Source: Neptunicoccus cionae (GTDB lineage Bacteria; Pseudomonadota; Alphaproteobacteria; Rhodobacterales; Rhodobacteraceae). From it: DNA of 64,000 nucleotides. Shown here one piece after another: positions 8,397 through 16,344 of this stretch. Within the stretch, counting starts at the first letter, position 1; the number at the start of each line of letters is the position of its first letter. The notes below the pieces were generated by a model that did no database searches, was not told the DNA's origin, and was given only the letters and a program-made list of their open reading frames with translations. The position numbers and the translations under genes are program-made. Where the stretch lies: positions 310,001 to 374,000 of the forward strand of contig NZ_PKOJ01000002.1 in NCBI RefSeq assembly GCF_002860325.1, given 5' to 3'.

Positions 8397-9736
8397 GCGT
8401 TTTCCGGTTTCTGCTTCGCCACCAAAGCACAAAACCGTCCCACAATCTCTGCGGATTCGCCAAGGGCGGTTTGCGCGTCAAACACACGGTCCCAGTCAAT
8501 CGGAAGAACTGTTTCGCGCGCCATGACAGCGCGGAGGGGCTCGCCGGTTTCAGCGGCTTTGGCACAGGCCGATTTGGTCAGCGCACGGGCATCCGCAAGG
8601 GGCATGTGTTCCGCCAGTGCAAAACTCGCCGCTTCGGCCATCATCAGACCGTTTGTCTCTTCAAATACACGTGCCAGCCTGTCCGGATCCACGCTTAGGG
8701 ATGCCGACAGCGCGATTCCGTGACGCAGGGCTGCCCCCGTGGCCACAATCAGGGACGGCAGGGACAGCCATTCCTGCGACCATGCGGCACCGTCCCGCTC
8801 CTGCGCGTGAAACGCCGCGCCTGCGACCTGCGCGGCAAGCCCCTGCCCCTGCCGGGCCAGTGCCAGCATCGCCTCTGCTCCGGTCGGATTGGCTTTGTGT
8901 GGCATCGTGCTGGATCCGCCACCGGCACCGGCTCGCAGGCCGTCCCCGATCTGTGCTGACAGCAAAAGGTCCTGCGCCATCTTGCCAAGCGATCCACAGA
9001 TCAATCCGCACAAGTTTGCCAGTTCGCAAATTCCGTCCCGCGCCGAATGCCACGGTAAGTCCGCACGACCAAGACCAAGCTCGTCCGCAAGCGCATCCGC
9101 CGTTTTCATCCCCCGCCCTTCAAATGCAGAGAGATTGCCCGATGCACCGGCGAGCGAGACCACCAGCACGCGAGGGCGCAGTTCCGCAAGCCGCTGGCGG
9201 TGGCGCAAAAACGGCGCCCCCCAGCCTGCAATTCGCGCTCCGAGTGCTGTCGGCGTGGCGATCTGATGGCGCGTCCGCGCGCCCATAGGGATGGATTTAA
9301 AGGCTTCGGCCTGCGCCGCCAGCGTATCCAGCAATGATACAAGCCGTGCGTCCAGAATATCGAGCACGCGACGCAGACGCAGGACCAGTGCTGTATCTAT
9401 AATATCTTGCGAGGTCGCCCCCTTGTGCAGATAGGCGCTGTGCTCGGGGGCTTGCATTTCCGTTGCAAAAGTCGAAACCAGCGCAGGCACTACCACTCCG
9501 TCCCGCGCAATACCGGCGGCCAGATGTCCGGGATCGATCAGCACTTCACGCGCCATGCGATTGATGATCTCTCCGCTTTCCTGCGGGATCGTGCCAAGCT
9601 TGCCCTGTGCCGAAGCGAGCGCCCCTTCAACCAGCAACATTGCGCGGACCTCGGCGCTGTCAGAAAACAACACCGAAAGTTCGCTATCCCCGAACAAACC
9701 TTTAAACATTTGCCCTTCGGCCAGAGAAATCGCCAT
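8393..9736 (-). CDS. pcaB: 3-carboxy-cis,cis-muconate cycloisomerase-like protein (PcaB)
   Basis: 447-residue member of the fumarase/aspartase superfamily. PcaB cycloisomerises carboxy-muconate to carboxymuconolactone in the protocatechuate branch of the beta-ketoadipate pathway. Seen: the superfamily signature SSTMPHKANPTGAE at about 275-288 with its flexible glycine loop, HKGATSQDIIDTA at about 104-116, and catalytic-region QIATPTALG. Length fits PcaB (about 440-450). The ATG has CAGGTG upstream. No other pca gene lies in the window, which is unusual because pcaB normally sits in pcaDCHGB-type operons; another lyase activity is possible. It shares the 342-bp divergent region 9737-10078 with the esterase gene. 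Confidence 0.78.
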   Translation of the reverse strand: MAISLAEGQMFKGLFGDSELSVLFSDSAEVRAMLLVEGALASAQGKLGTIPQESGEIINRMAREVLIDPGHLAAGIARDGVVVPALVSTFATEMQAPEHSAYLHKGATSQDIIDTALVLRLRRVLDILDARLVSLLDTLAAQAEAFKSIPMGARTRHQIATPTALGARIAGWGAPFLRHRQRLAELRPRVLVVSLAGASGNLSAFEGRGMKTADALADELGLGRADLPWHSARDGICELANLCGLICGSLGKMAQDLLLSAQIGDGLRAGAGGGSSTMPHKANPTGAEAMLALARQGQGLAAQVAGAAFHAQERDGAAWSQEWLSLPSLIVATGAALRHGIALSASLSVDPDRLARVFEETNGLMMAEAASFALAEHMPLADARALTKSACAKAAETGEPLRAVMARETVLPIDWDRVFDAQTALGESAEIVGRFCALVAKQKPENA

Positions 9737-10078
9737 ATTCGCACCTGTCTTTCATTTTGGCGCGACCATACATTTTGCAGTTCCGAAGGTCATCCCGAAT
9801 TTTAAGAAAGAATGCACAGGATCGTCCTAACGTCACCTTGGGGGTGTGCACAGCAGGCTGCCTTACCCGAGACCGGTGCGGGGGGCCTGTATTGGGACTT
9901 AAAATGTTCGGGAACGCCGGATTTTACCACACTCCAAGATACTGATATTAATACCTAAACACGGTTAACATACTGCACATATGAAGCTTCATATAAGAAG
10001 CTTCTTAAATGAAGCTTCAAGGTTAACCATTCATTAGGAAAGTCTTGCGGCGCTCTGCAACCGGTCCTAAGTTGAGGC
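9737..10078. other. Divergent intergenic region, 342 bp
   Basis: Lies between the pcaB-like gene (minus) and the esterase gene (plus). It must hold both promoters. Apart from the palindrome array at 9973-10028, only a small CACC/GGTG hairpin near 9836 was noticed. No tRNA and no convincing small gene were seen. Confidence 0.6.
9973..10028 (+). repeat. 14-bp palindrome array, copy B (3 units)
   Basis: Leader CTGCACATAT (9973-9982), then three perfect GAAGCTTC palindromes at 9983, 9997 and 10011 with spacers ATATAA and TTAAAT, then GGTTAACC (10021-10028). The block 9982-10019 is itself a near-perfect 38-bp palindrome centred on the middle unit (18 of 19 pairs match). It sits about 50 bp upstream of the esterase start. 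Confidence 0.85.
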
Positions 10079-10996
10079 ATGGATTATTCAAAGCACATCG
10101 ACGCCGAAACTTGGGATTTCATCAATAAAACAGCCGAGTATTATCCGCCGGATACGGTGGAAAGCTCCATCGAACAGCAACGTGAAATCTACGATACCAT
10201 GTGCCGTGCCTTCTTCACCGGCTATCCGGATGGCGTCAGTGCAACGGACGAGAAGATCGGCCATATACCAACGCGCCAGTACACTTGCGGCGGTTCTGAA
10301 ACGACCGTGATGTATTTCCACGGCGGCGGTTTTGTGGTCGGGGGGCTCGACTCTCATGACGATGTCTGCGCCGAAATTTGTGAGCGCACCGGAATGGATG
10401 TGGTTTCGGTGGATTACAGGATGGCGCCGGAGCATAAACACCCTGCCATGTTTGACGACTGTCTTGCAGCGACAAAACACATTCTGGCGACCCGCGAAGG
10501 AACGGTCATCCTTGCTGGTGACAGTGCCGGTGGCAATCTCGGTGCGACGGTCAGCCACCGGCTGCGCAACGAACCGCGTTTGATTGGTCAGGTTCTGATC
10601 TATCCGGGTCTTGGCGGGGACATTGATGCCGGGTCCTTTCTGACCCACGCCAATGCGCCCATGCTGACACGGGATGAAATCCTGTTCTATGAAGGTGTGC
10701 GCTATGACGGGCCAAAACCCACAAATGATCCTACAGCCGTGCCGCTTCAGGACACCGATTTCTCGAATCTGCCCCCTACAGTTCTGATATCTGCGGAATG
10801 CGACCCGATCACAGACGGTTGTCGTGACTACCGCGATGCTCTGACAGCCGCCGGTTGCAAGGTGGTCTGGTTCAATGAAACAGGTCTGATTCACGGCTAC
10901 CTGCGCGGGCGTCATACCGTCAAACGGGCACGGGACAGCTTTGACAGGGTCATCGCCGCTCTGAACGCGCTACGGCAGCGGGACTGGCCATATTGA
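10079..10996 (+). CDS. Alpha/beta hydrolase, HSL-type esterase/lipase
   Basis: 305-residue serine esterase of the hormone-sensitive-lipase family. It likely hydrolyses short-chain carboxylic esters in the cytoplasm; no signal peptide. Seen: oxyanion motif HGGGF at 81-85, nucleophile Ser149 in GDSAGG, Asp in SAECDPITD, and His in LIHGYLRG. The GAGG next to the ATG is very close, so initiation may rely on the leader. The sulfotransferase gene begins 24 bp downstream, so the two are probably cotranscribed. Substrate unknown. Confidence 0.88.
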   Translation: MDYSKHIDAETWDFINKTAEYYPPDTVESSIEQQREIYDTMCRAFFTGYPDGVSATDEKIGHIPTRQYTCGGSETTVMYFHGGGFVVGGLDSHDDVCAEICERTGMDVVSVDYRMAPEHKHPAMFDDCLAATKHILATREGTVILAGDSAGGNLGATVSHRLRNEPRLIGQVLIYPGLGGDIDAGSFLTHANAPMLTRDEILFYEGVRYDGPKPTNDPTAVPLQDTDFSNLPPTVLISAECDPITDGCRDYRDALTAAGCKVVWFNETGLIHGYLRGRHTVKRARDSFDRVIAALNALRQRDWPY

Positions 10997-11020
10997 TCAG
11001 TCAGTAACAGGCCCCCGACC

Positions 11021-11626
11021 ATGATGATCGACTACGAACGCAAACTGGTGTTTCTTTCCAATCGCAAGGTTGCGTCTACCTCCATGGAACGCGCTCTTGG
11101 TCAGATCAAAGGCATGGCGCGGATGAATGGCAATCCGGTACTTAAACATGTGGATTTTACCCGTTACAAGCGGATGGAGCAGCCCTTACGCACCAAAGGG
11201 TTTACCACAATCACCGTGGTACGAGAGCCGTTCAACAAGGCCGTCAGCTGGTATAAATTCCGCGCCCGACCGGAGTTGAAAGGTGATCCCCGCTACGTCG
11301 GGCATCTGGATTTCGAAACATTTCTGAACAACTTCATTTCCGGCAAAAGCGGCTGGGCGATGGAATTTCTGGACAACCTGTTCTGCATCGACAACCGCAG
11401 CGGAGAGTCCGTCGACATCATTCACAAATACGAAAACCTCGGCGCGTTTGAAACCCTGCTGCGCAACATCTACGGCGAAGACTTCGCCCTGCCGCATCTG
11501 AATGTATCCGCTGCCGTTGCTGAAACCGATTATTCCGTTCATCGTGCAGGCTACGAAGCCGCCTTTCCGGAGGCTTTTGACTGGTATCGCGCCCTGCCCG
11601 AAGCTGCTGTAAAAATCAATATATAG
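11021..11626 (+). CDS. Sulfotransferase-family protein
   Basis: 201-residue protein with the two cofactor motifs of PAPS-dependent sulfotransferases: the 5'-phosphosulfate loop SNRKVASTSME at about 13-23 and the 3'-phosphate motif VVREPFNKAVSWYKF at about 66-80. The arrangement is that of the carbohydrate-type family 2, usually membrane-linked in animals; this one has no signal peptide or membrane segment. Likely role is transfer of sulfate to a glycan or small hydroxylated acceptor. It follows the esterase gene by 24 bp. The acceptor is unknown. Confidence 0.8.
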   Translation: MMIDYERKLVFLSNRKVASTSMERALGQIKGMARMNGNPVLKHVDFTRYKRMEQPLRTKGFTTITVVREPFNKAVSWYKFRARPELKGDPRYVGHLDFETFLNNFISGKSGWAMEFLDNLFCIDNRSGESVDIIHKYENLGAFETLLRNIYGEDFALPHLNVSAAVAETDYSVHRAGYEAAFPEAFDWYRALPEAAVKINI

Positions 11627-11647
11627 GGGTGCCGCGCCGCCCGATCA

Positions 11648-11723
11648 CCCTGCAAATATGAAGCTTCATTCAAGACGCGTCATATATGAAGCTTCATGTA
11701 TGAAGCGTCTTAAATGAAGTTTC
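11648..11723 (+). repeat. 14-bp palindrome array, copy C (5 units)
   Basis: Leader CCCTGCAAATAT (11648-11659), then units at 11660 GAAGCTTC, 11674 GACGCGTC, 11688 GAAGCTTC, 11702 GAAGCGTC and 11716 GAAGTTTC, exactly 14 bp apart, with spacers ATTCAA, ATATAT, ATGTAT and TTAAAT. Unit 2 differs from unit 1 at two symmetric positions and is still a perfect palindrome. It lies between two convergent genes, where no promoter is expected. Confidence 0.87.
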
Positions 11724-11817
11724 ACAATTATTGTGCCATAAATTTTCCCCATTAAAAACAGCCCCTACCCTTTCAAGGCGGCCGTCACAGTCACCAGCGA
11801 TTTACGCTACCTATCCG

Positions 11818-12654
11818 TCAGGTCAGAAACGGCTTCGCTTTCATGGTTTCAGGCACTTCTGCCCCTAACCGCGTCAGGATCGTAGGCGCGAGTTGAACCT
11901 GCTCCAGTACTGTATCTGCAGACGGCCCCTGCCCCTGCCCGAAGTAATACAGCGCAAATTCCTGTTGCAGCGCGGATCGGCCCCCGTGATGGCCCCTTTC
12001 GTCCTGCCCGTGATCTGCCGTCACAATGATCTCATAACCCGCCGCCCGCCATCTTGGCAGGAAGGGCGCAAGCATCTCGTCCATTATGAAACAAGCACCG
12101 TCCATTTCTTCACTTTCGTGAAAGTAGCGATGCCCCATACTGTCCAGCGTACAGGTGTGCAGCATTCCATAGTCCAGCCCGAACCGCATACACAGATTGG
12201 TCAGCGTGCCAAACAGGTCCAGATCACAGGGCGTCATCTGGTTGGCACGACCATAGCCTGTCATTGTGTGAAAGCGCCCGTGGTTGATCGTTTCGCTTTC
12301 CGGCTCGTCGTATTCCACGTCCCGAACATTATCAAAAGGCGAACGGTTGAAGAATTCGGACCAGAAGGAATGGGCAACGGCCCCCGTTACCCCGCCAGCC
12401 TGACGCACCTGCGAAAACACGTCAGGATGTTTCAGGCGGAAAACATTCCCGTTTCCGGTACAGCCATGCTCGGCGGGCACAACGCCAGTATGGATCGAGG
12501 CATAACAACTTGCTGAAATCGAAGGCAGAACAGAGCGCATCTTCCATTTTTGCGCATTGCCCGCGTCAACATGGCCTTCCAGATTGCCAAACAACCGGCC
12601 CCAGTTGCGCCAAGGAACGCCGTCCAGAATAATCAGTAGCAGTTTGTTGTTCAT
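11818..12654 (-). CDS. Alkaline-phosphatase-family phosphodiesterase / nucleotide pyrophosphatase-like protein
   Basis: 278-residue metal-dependent hydrolase of the alkaline phosphatase superfamily. Seen: metal-binding Asp in LLLIILDGVPW near the N-terminus, the nucleophile region LPSISASCYASIHTG (Ser or Thr), and metal ligands in TLDSMGHRYFH and TADHGQDERGHHGG. The closest type is the type I phosphodiesterase/nucleotide pyrophosphatase branch. ATG at 12654 with GGGGAGA upstream is chosen over an in-frame extension of 56 codons, because the extension overlaps the regulator gene and the core fold begins at MNNKLL. No signal peptide, so probably cytoplasmic. Substrate unknown. Confidence 0.82.
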   Translation of the reverse strand: MNNKLLLIILDGVPWRNWGRLFGNLEGHVDAGNAQKWKMRSVLPSISASCYASIHTGVVPAEHGCTGNGNVFRLKHPDVFSQVRQAGGVTGAVAHSFWSEFFNRSPFDNVRDVEYDEPESETINHGRFHTMTGYGRANQMTPCDLDLFGTLTNLCMRFGLDYGMLHTCTLDSMGHRYFHESEEMDGACFIMDEMLAPFLPRWRAAGYEIIVTADHGQDERGHHGGRSALQQEFALYYFGQGQGPSADTVLEQVQLAPTILTRLGAEVPETMKAKPFLT

Positions 12655-12724
12655 CGCTGTCTCCCCGCATTGTTCGTCCGTTACACCAACGCAGATCAGG
12701 GCGGGAAAGCAAGCCTGTTTTCCG

Positions 12725-13096
12725 TCAAGCCGCGGCGGTTTCGCGCTCGTCAAAGGCGCTACGGCTGTCTCGAATGGAAGGTTGGTTTTCCTCTGCCCAG
12801 CGGGACAGCGCAGAAATTGCACCGTGCAACGAATGGCCCAAATCTGTCAGCCCGTAATCTACTTGCGGAGGCTTGACGTCCATTACGCGGCGTACCACCA
12901 GCCCGTCCCGCTCCAGATGGCGCAACGTAACCGAAAGCATACGGGGTGAAATTCCTCCGATTACACGGCAGAGCGCATTAAATCGCGCATTTCCCTTCGA
13001 CAGTTCCAGAATGACCAGAACCGACCAGGCATCACCGACGCGGTCCAGCACATCCCGTACCGGACAATCATAGTTCTGTGCCCGCTTCGCACACAT
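12725..13096 (-). CDS. HxlR-family transcriptional regulator
   Basis: 123-residue winged-helix protein. Seen: the family N-terminus with conserved Cys11 (YDCPVRDVLDRVGDAWSVLV), helix-turn-helix ISPRMLSVTLRHLERDGLVVR, and wing VDYGLTDLGHSL. The conserved Cys is the redox or electrophile sensor in several family members (YodB, HypR). It is divergent from the NAD(P)-binding gene, and two palindromes that fit HxlR operators lie between them (13149-13180). The layout resembles E. coli ytfH/ytfG. GGAGGGAAG precedes the ATG. Confidence 0.92.
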   Translation of the reverse strand: MCAKRAQNYDCPVRDVLDRVGDAWSVLVILELSKGNARFNALCRVIGGISPRMLSVTLRHLERDGLVVRRVMDVKPPQVDYGLTDLGHSLHGAISALSRWAEENQPSIRDSRSAFDERETAAA

Positions 13097-13148
13097 ACGC
13101 TTCCCTCCAGATAACTATAAGACGCAAGAGTGCGTATTCCACCCGGCG

Positions 13149-13180
13149 CTTACCAAAAGTAAGTAGTTACCAACAGTAAC
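13149..13180. promoter_or_regulatory. Twin palindromic operator, probably for HxlR regulator
   Basis: CTTAC-CAAAA-GTAAG (13149-13163) and GTTAC-CAACA-GTAAC (13166-13180): two perfect 5-bp-arm palindromes with 5-nt spacers, centres 17 bp apart. They end 21 bp before the start of the oxidoreductase gene, where they would block its promoter. HxlR proteins bind dyads of this size, so autoregulation and repression of the divergent gene are inferred. Confidence 0.75.
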
Positions 13181-13201
13181 CTAGCTTGTGAAGGAAATAA
13201 A

Positions 13202-13822
13202 ATGAAAATACTGCTACTGGGTGCAACCGGCATGATCGGTACACGCATTAAAGTTGAAGCCAGCTCTCGTAACCATGAAATACTGGCCGCCTCCCGTTCG
13301 GCGCCGGCAGATGACGACCCGCGGGTTACGCCACTATCTCTTGATCTGGCCAACAGCGAAGCACTGCGTGATGCAGTGGCGAAAACCGATGTGGTCGTGA
13401 GCGCCGTCAGCCCCCGATCCAGCGATGACACGATGGTTGAAGCGCTCGCCTATATCGACGCCCTGATAGGCGCTGTCGGAACCAAACGTCTGGTGCTTGT
13501 CGGCGGGGCCGGCTCCCTTGACCTGCCAGACGGAAACCCCGTCGCAGATGTTGTGCCAGAACCTTACACCCAAGAGGCCAAAGCCATGCGCGCTGCGACT
13601 GAAAAACTGGCGGCTTCGGCGCTGGATTTTACAGTCATAGCCCCACCATCGCTGATTGCGCCCGGGGAGCGTACCGGCGCATACCGAAGTGGTGGGCGTG
13701 TCCTGCTGACAGACAGCCAAGGCAACAGCGCAATCTCGGCAGAAGACTACGCAGTTGCCCTTATGGATGAAGTGGAAACACCAAAGCACAAAGGCCAGCT
13801 TTTCACTGTGATTTCTGCATAA
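13202..13822 (+). CDS. NAD(P)-binding oxidoreductase, NmrA/SDR-like
   Basis: 206-residue Rossmann-fold protein with the dinucleotide motif GATGMIGTRI at 8-17, ASRSA as the likely NADP-selecting loop, and VSAVSPRSSD and LVGGAGSLDLPDG further on. It resembles the YtfG/QorB and NmrA-like groups that reduce quinones or sense redox state; the active-site residue cannot be named. AAGGA precedes the ATG. The twin operator upstream and the divergent HxlR regulator suggest induction by electrophiles or oxidants. Confidence 0.85.
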   Translation: MKILLLGATGMIGTRIKVEASSRNHEILAASRSAPADDDPRVTPLSLDLANSEALRDAVAKTDVVVSAVSPRSSDDTMVEALAYIDALIGAVGTKRLVLVGGAGSLDLPDGNPVADVVPEPYTQEAKAMRAATEKLAASALDFTVIAPPSLIAPGERTGAYRSGGRVLLTDSQGNSAISAEDYAVALMDEVETPKHKGQLFTVISA

Positions 13823-13824
13823 TT

Positions 13825-13865
13825 AAAAAAAACCGGCCTGCGTCCGCTTTATGCAGACGCAGGCC
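13825..13865 (-). terminator. Rho-independent terminator of the ABC transporter operon
   Basis: On the minus strand GGCCTGCGTC/GACGCAGGCC (13865-13856 and 13844-13835) form a perfect 10-bp stem with an 11-nt loop, followed two bases later by eight T (13832-13825). It lies 33 bp beyond the last gene of the minus-strand operon. The same stem also follows the plus-strand oxidoreductase gene but without a U-tract. Confidence 0.9.
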
Positions 13866-13897
13866 GTTATCGAACGGGAAATCGCAGCCGACAAGGC

Positions 13898-15535
13898 CTA
13901 GTTGCCCGCACTTTCCATCTTGCGATGGGCAATGACTTCTTCCAACCAGCCAAGCTTCATCTCTGGTACGGAAGACAGTAACAGATCAGTGTAATCGTCA
14001 AACGGCGGCGAAAGCACTTCGGATTTTGTCCCGTAGCGCACCACCTTCCCCTGATACATCACCGCAATACTGTCCGCGATGGCCCGCACTGTGGCCAGAT
14101 CGTGGGTGATGAACAGATAAGCCACGTTCTCAATCTTTTGCAGGTTCAAGAGCAGCTTCAGGATGCCGTCCGCCACCAGCGGGTCGAGAGCGGAAGTCAC
14201 TTCGTCACAAATGATCAGCTTGGGCTTGGCCGCCAATGCGCGCGCAATACAGACACGTTGTTTTTGACCGCCGGAAAGCTCTGCCGGATAACGGTCGATA
14301 AAGCCGTCGCCCATCTCGATCTCTTCCAGCAACTCCTTGATGCGCTTGCGCTTCTCGGCACCTCGCATTCCGAAGTAAAACTCCAGCGGACGTCCGATGA
14401 TCGTTCCTACCGTCTGGCGCGGATTCATCGCTGTATCGGCCATCTGGTAGATCATCTGCAATTCTCGCAGATCTTCCTTGCTGCGCTGTTCCAGTGCCGG
14501 GCTGAGTGCGCGACCTGCGAAGTTGATCTCGCCCTCTGCAGGCGGCAGAAGGCCGGTAATCACCCGCGCAAGCGTGGACTTGCCAGAGCCACTTTCCCCG
14601 ACAACAGCCAGCGTCTGACCTTCGTGCAAATCTACGCTGATATTACGCAGCACATCGAAATTCGTGCCCCTGTACCGGGCAGTCACGTGGTTCACCGTCA
14701 GCACCGGATCGGGTGTCGGCAGCTTTTCCTCGTGATCAATGGAACGCACAGAGACGAGTGCCTGCGTATATTCTTCCTGCGGGTTGTTGATGATCTGGTC
14801 CACAGGACCGTATTCCACGGTTTCCCCCATGCGCAGCACCATGATGTCGTCAGACACCTGCGCAACCACCGCCAGATCATGGGTGATATACAGCGCCGCA
14901 ACGCCGGTATCTCGGATCGCCGCCTTGATCGCCATCAAAACGTCAATCTGGGTGGTCACATCAAGCGCAGTTGTCGGTTCGTCAAACACCACCAGATCCG
15001 GCTCGGGGCACAGGGCCAGAGCAGTCATACAGCGTTGCAGCTGCCCGCCCGAAACCTGATGGGGATACCGGTTGCCGATCTTTTCAGGATTGGGCAGGCC
15101 CAGTTTGTCAAACAGATGTACAGCGCGTTCTTCGGCTTCCTTTCGGGAAAACTTGCCCTGAAGGATTGCCGCTTCTGTTACCTGCTCCATGATCTTCTTG
15201 GCAGGGTTGAAAGAGGCTGCCGCGGATTGGCTGACATAGGTTACATTCGCGCCGCGCAAACGGCGCAGGTCGCGGATACCCTGCTTCAGAATATCCTGCC
15301 CGTTCACCCAGACCTCACCGCCGGTGATCTTCACCCCCCCGCGGCCATAGGCCATGGCCGACAGGCCGATGGTTGACTTACCCGCACCGGATTCCCCGAT
15401 CAGGCCAAGGACTTTGCCCTTCTCCAGCTCGAAAGAGACCCCATGCACGATTTCGATATCATGGGGTTTCCCGCTTGGCGGATAAACCGTCGCACCAATT
15501 TTCAGGTCACGTACCTTTAGCAAAGCATCGCTCAT
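13898..15535 (-). CDS. ABC transporter ATP-binding protein, fused DppD-DppF type
   Basis: 545-residue protein with two complete nucleotide-binding domains, as in fused oligopeptide/dipeptide importers. Seen: Walker A motifs GESGAGKST and GESGSGKST, signature motifs VSGGQLQR and LSGGQKQR, Walker B VFDEPTTALD and ICDEVTSALD. ATG at 15535 is chosen because it overlaps the permease stop by 4 bp (ATGA) and begins the conserved MSDALLKVRDL. Last gene of the carnitine-linked operon, followed by a strong terminator. It powers import through the two permeases just upstream. Confidence 0.93.
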   Translation of the reverse strand: MSDALLKVRDLKIGATVYPPSGKPHDIEIVHGVSFELEKGKVLGLIGESGAGKSTIGLSAMAYGRGGVKITGGEVWVNGQDILKQGIRDLRRLRGANVTYVSQSAAASFNPAKKIMEQVTEAAILQGKFSRKEAEERAVHLFDKLGLPNPEKIGNRYPHQVSGGQLQRCMTALALCPEPDLVVFDEPTTALDVTTQIDVLMAIKAAIRDTGVAALYITHDLAVVAQVSDDIMVLRMGETVEYGPVDQIINNPQEEYTQALVSVRSIDHEEKLPTPDPVLTVNHVTARYRGTNFDVLRNISVDLHEGQTLAVVGESGSGKSTLARVITGLLPPAEGEINFAGRALSPALEQRSKEDLRELQMIYQMADTAMNPRQTVGTIIGRPLEFYFGMRGAEKRKRIKELLEEIEMGDGFIDRYPAELSGGQKQRVCIARALAAKPKLIICDEVTSALDPLVADGILKLLLNLQKIENVAYLFITHDLATVRAIADSIAVMYQGKVVRYGTKSEVLSPPFDDYTDLLLSSVPEMKLGWLEEVIAHRKMESAGN

Positions 15536-16344
15536 CCGCGACCTCCTTTCAGGCTGGTGGTTCGGTTTAGAATCCAGTCCGCCACAAGGTTCACGGAAAT
15601 AGCCAGTGTCGCAATTGCCACCGCAGGTACCAGTGCCGCAGGGATACCGTAGACGATACCCTCCTTGTTTTCTTTCACGATCCCGCCCCAATCAGCCGCC
15701 GGAGGTTGCACCCCGAGCCCGAGGAACGACAGCGTCGAAACAAACAGCACCATAAAGATAAACCGCAGCCCCATTTCCGCCACCAGTGGCGACAGGGCGT
15801 TGGGCAGGATTTCACGGAAGATGATCCACGAACGTCCTTCACCACGCAGCTTTGCAGCCTCTACATAGTCCATCACATTGATATCCACAGCGACTGCACG
15901 GGCCAGACGATAGACCCGTGTGCTGTCCAGAAGCCCCATCACAAGGATCAGAACGGTAATCGTGACCGGCATCACCGAAAGAACAACCAGCGCGAAAATC
16001 AGGGATGGGATTGACATCAGCAGGTCCACCAGACGGGACAGAAGCTGATCCACCCATCCCCCGATCGTTGCGGCCAACAGGCCAAGAACGGAACCGGTCG
16101 TAAACGACAGGATCGTCGCCGCAGTTGCGATCCAGATCGTGGTCCGCCCGCCGTAGATCATGCGTGTCAGCAGATCACGGCCAATACTATCCGTCCCGAG
16201 CCAGTGGGTCGAACTTGCAGGTTCCCACACATCGCCAACAGCCTCGGTCATGCCATAGGGCGCAAGCCAAGGGGCAAAAATAGCGATGAAGAAATAGAGA
16301 CCGGTGAAAAACAGACCGATCATAGCACTGATAGGAATTCTCAT
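15532..16344 (-). CDS. ABC transporter permease, DppC type
   Basis: 270-residue inner-membrane protein with about six membrane segments and the inner-membrane ABC signature region EAAKLRGEGRSWIIFREILPNAL, which docks on the ATPase. The N-terminal WLGTDSIGRDLLTRMIYGGR is typical of DppC/OppC subunits. It overlaps both neighbours by 4 bp (ATGA), showing tight translational coupling. The second permease of the importer. Confidence 0.93.
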   Translation of the reverse strand: MRIPISAMIGLFFTGLYFFIAIFAPWLAPYGMTEAVGDVWEPASSTHWLGTDSIGRDLLTRMIYGGRTTIWIATAATILSFTTGSVLGLLAATIGGWVDQLLSRLVDLLMSIPSLIFALVVLSVMPVTITVLILVMGLLDSTRVYRLARAVAVDINVMDYVEAAKLRGEGRSWIIFREILPNALSPLVAEMGLRFIFMVLFVSTLSFLGLGVQPPAADWGGIVKENKEGIVYGIPAALVPAVAIATLAISVNLVADWILNRTTSLKGGRG

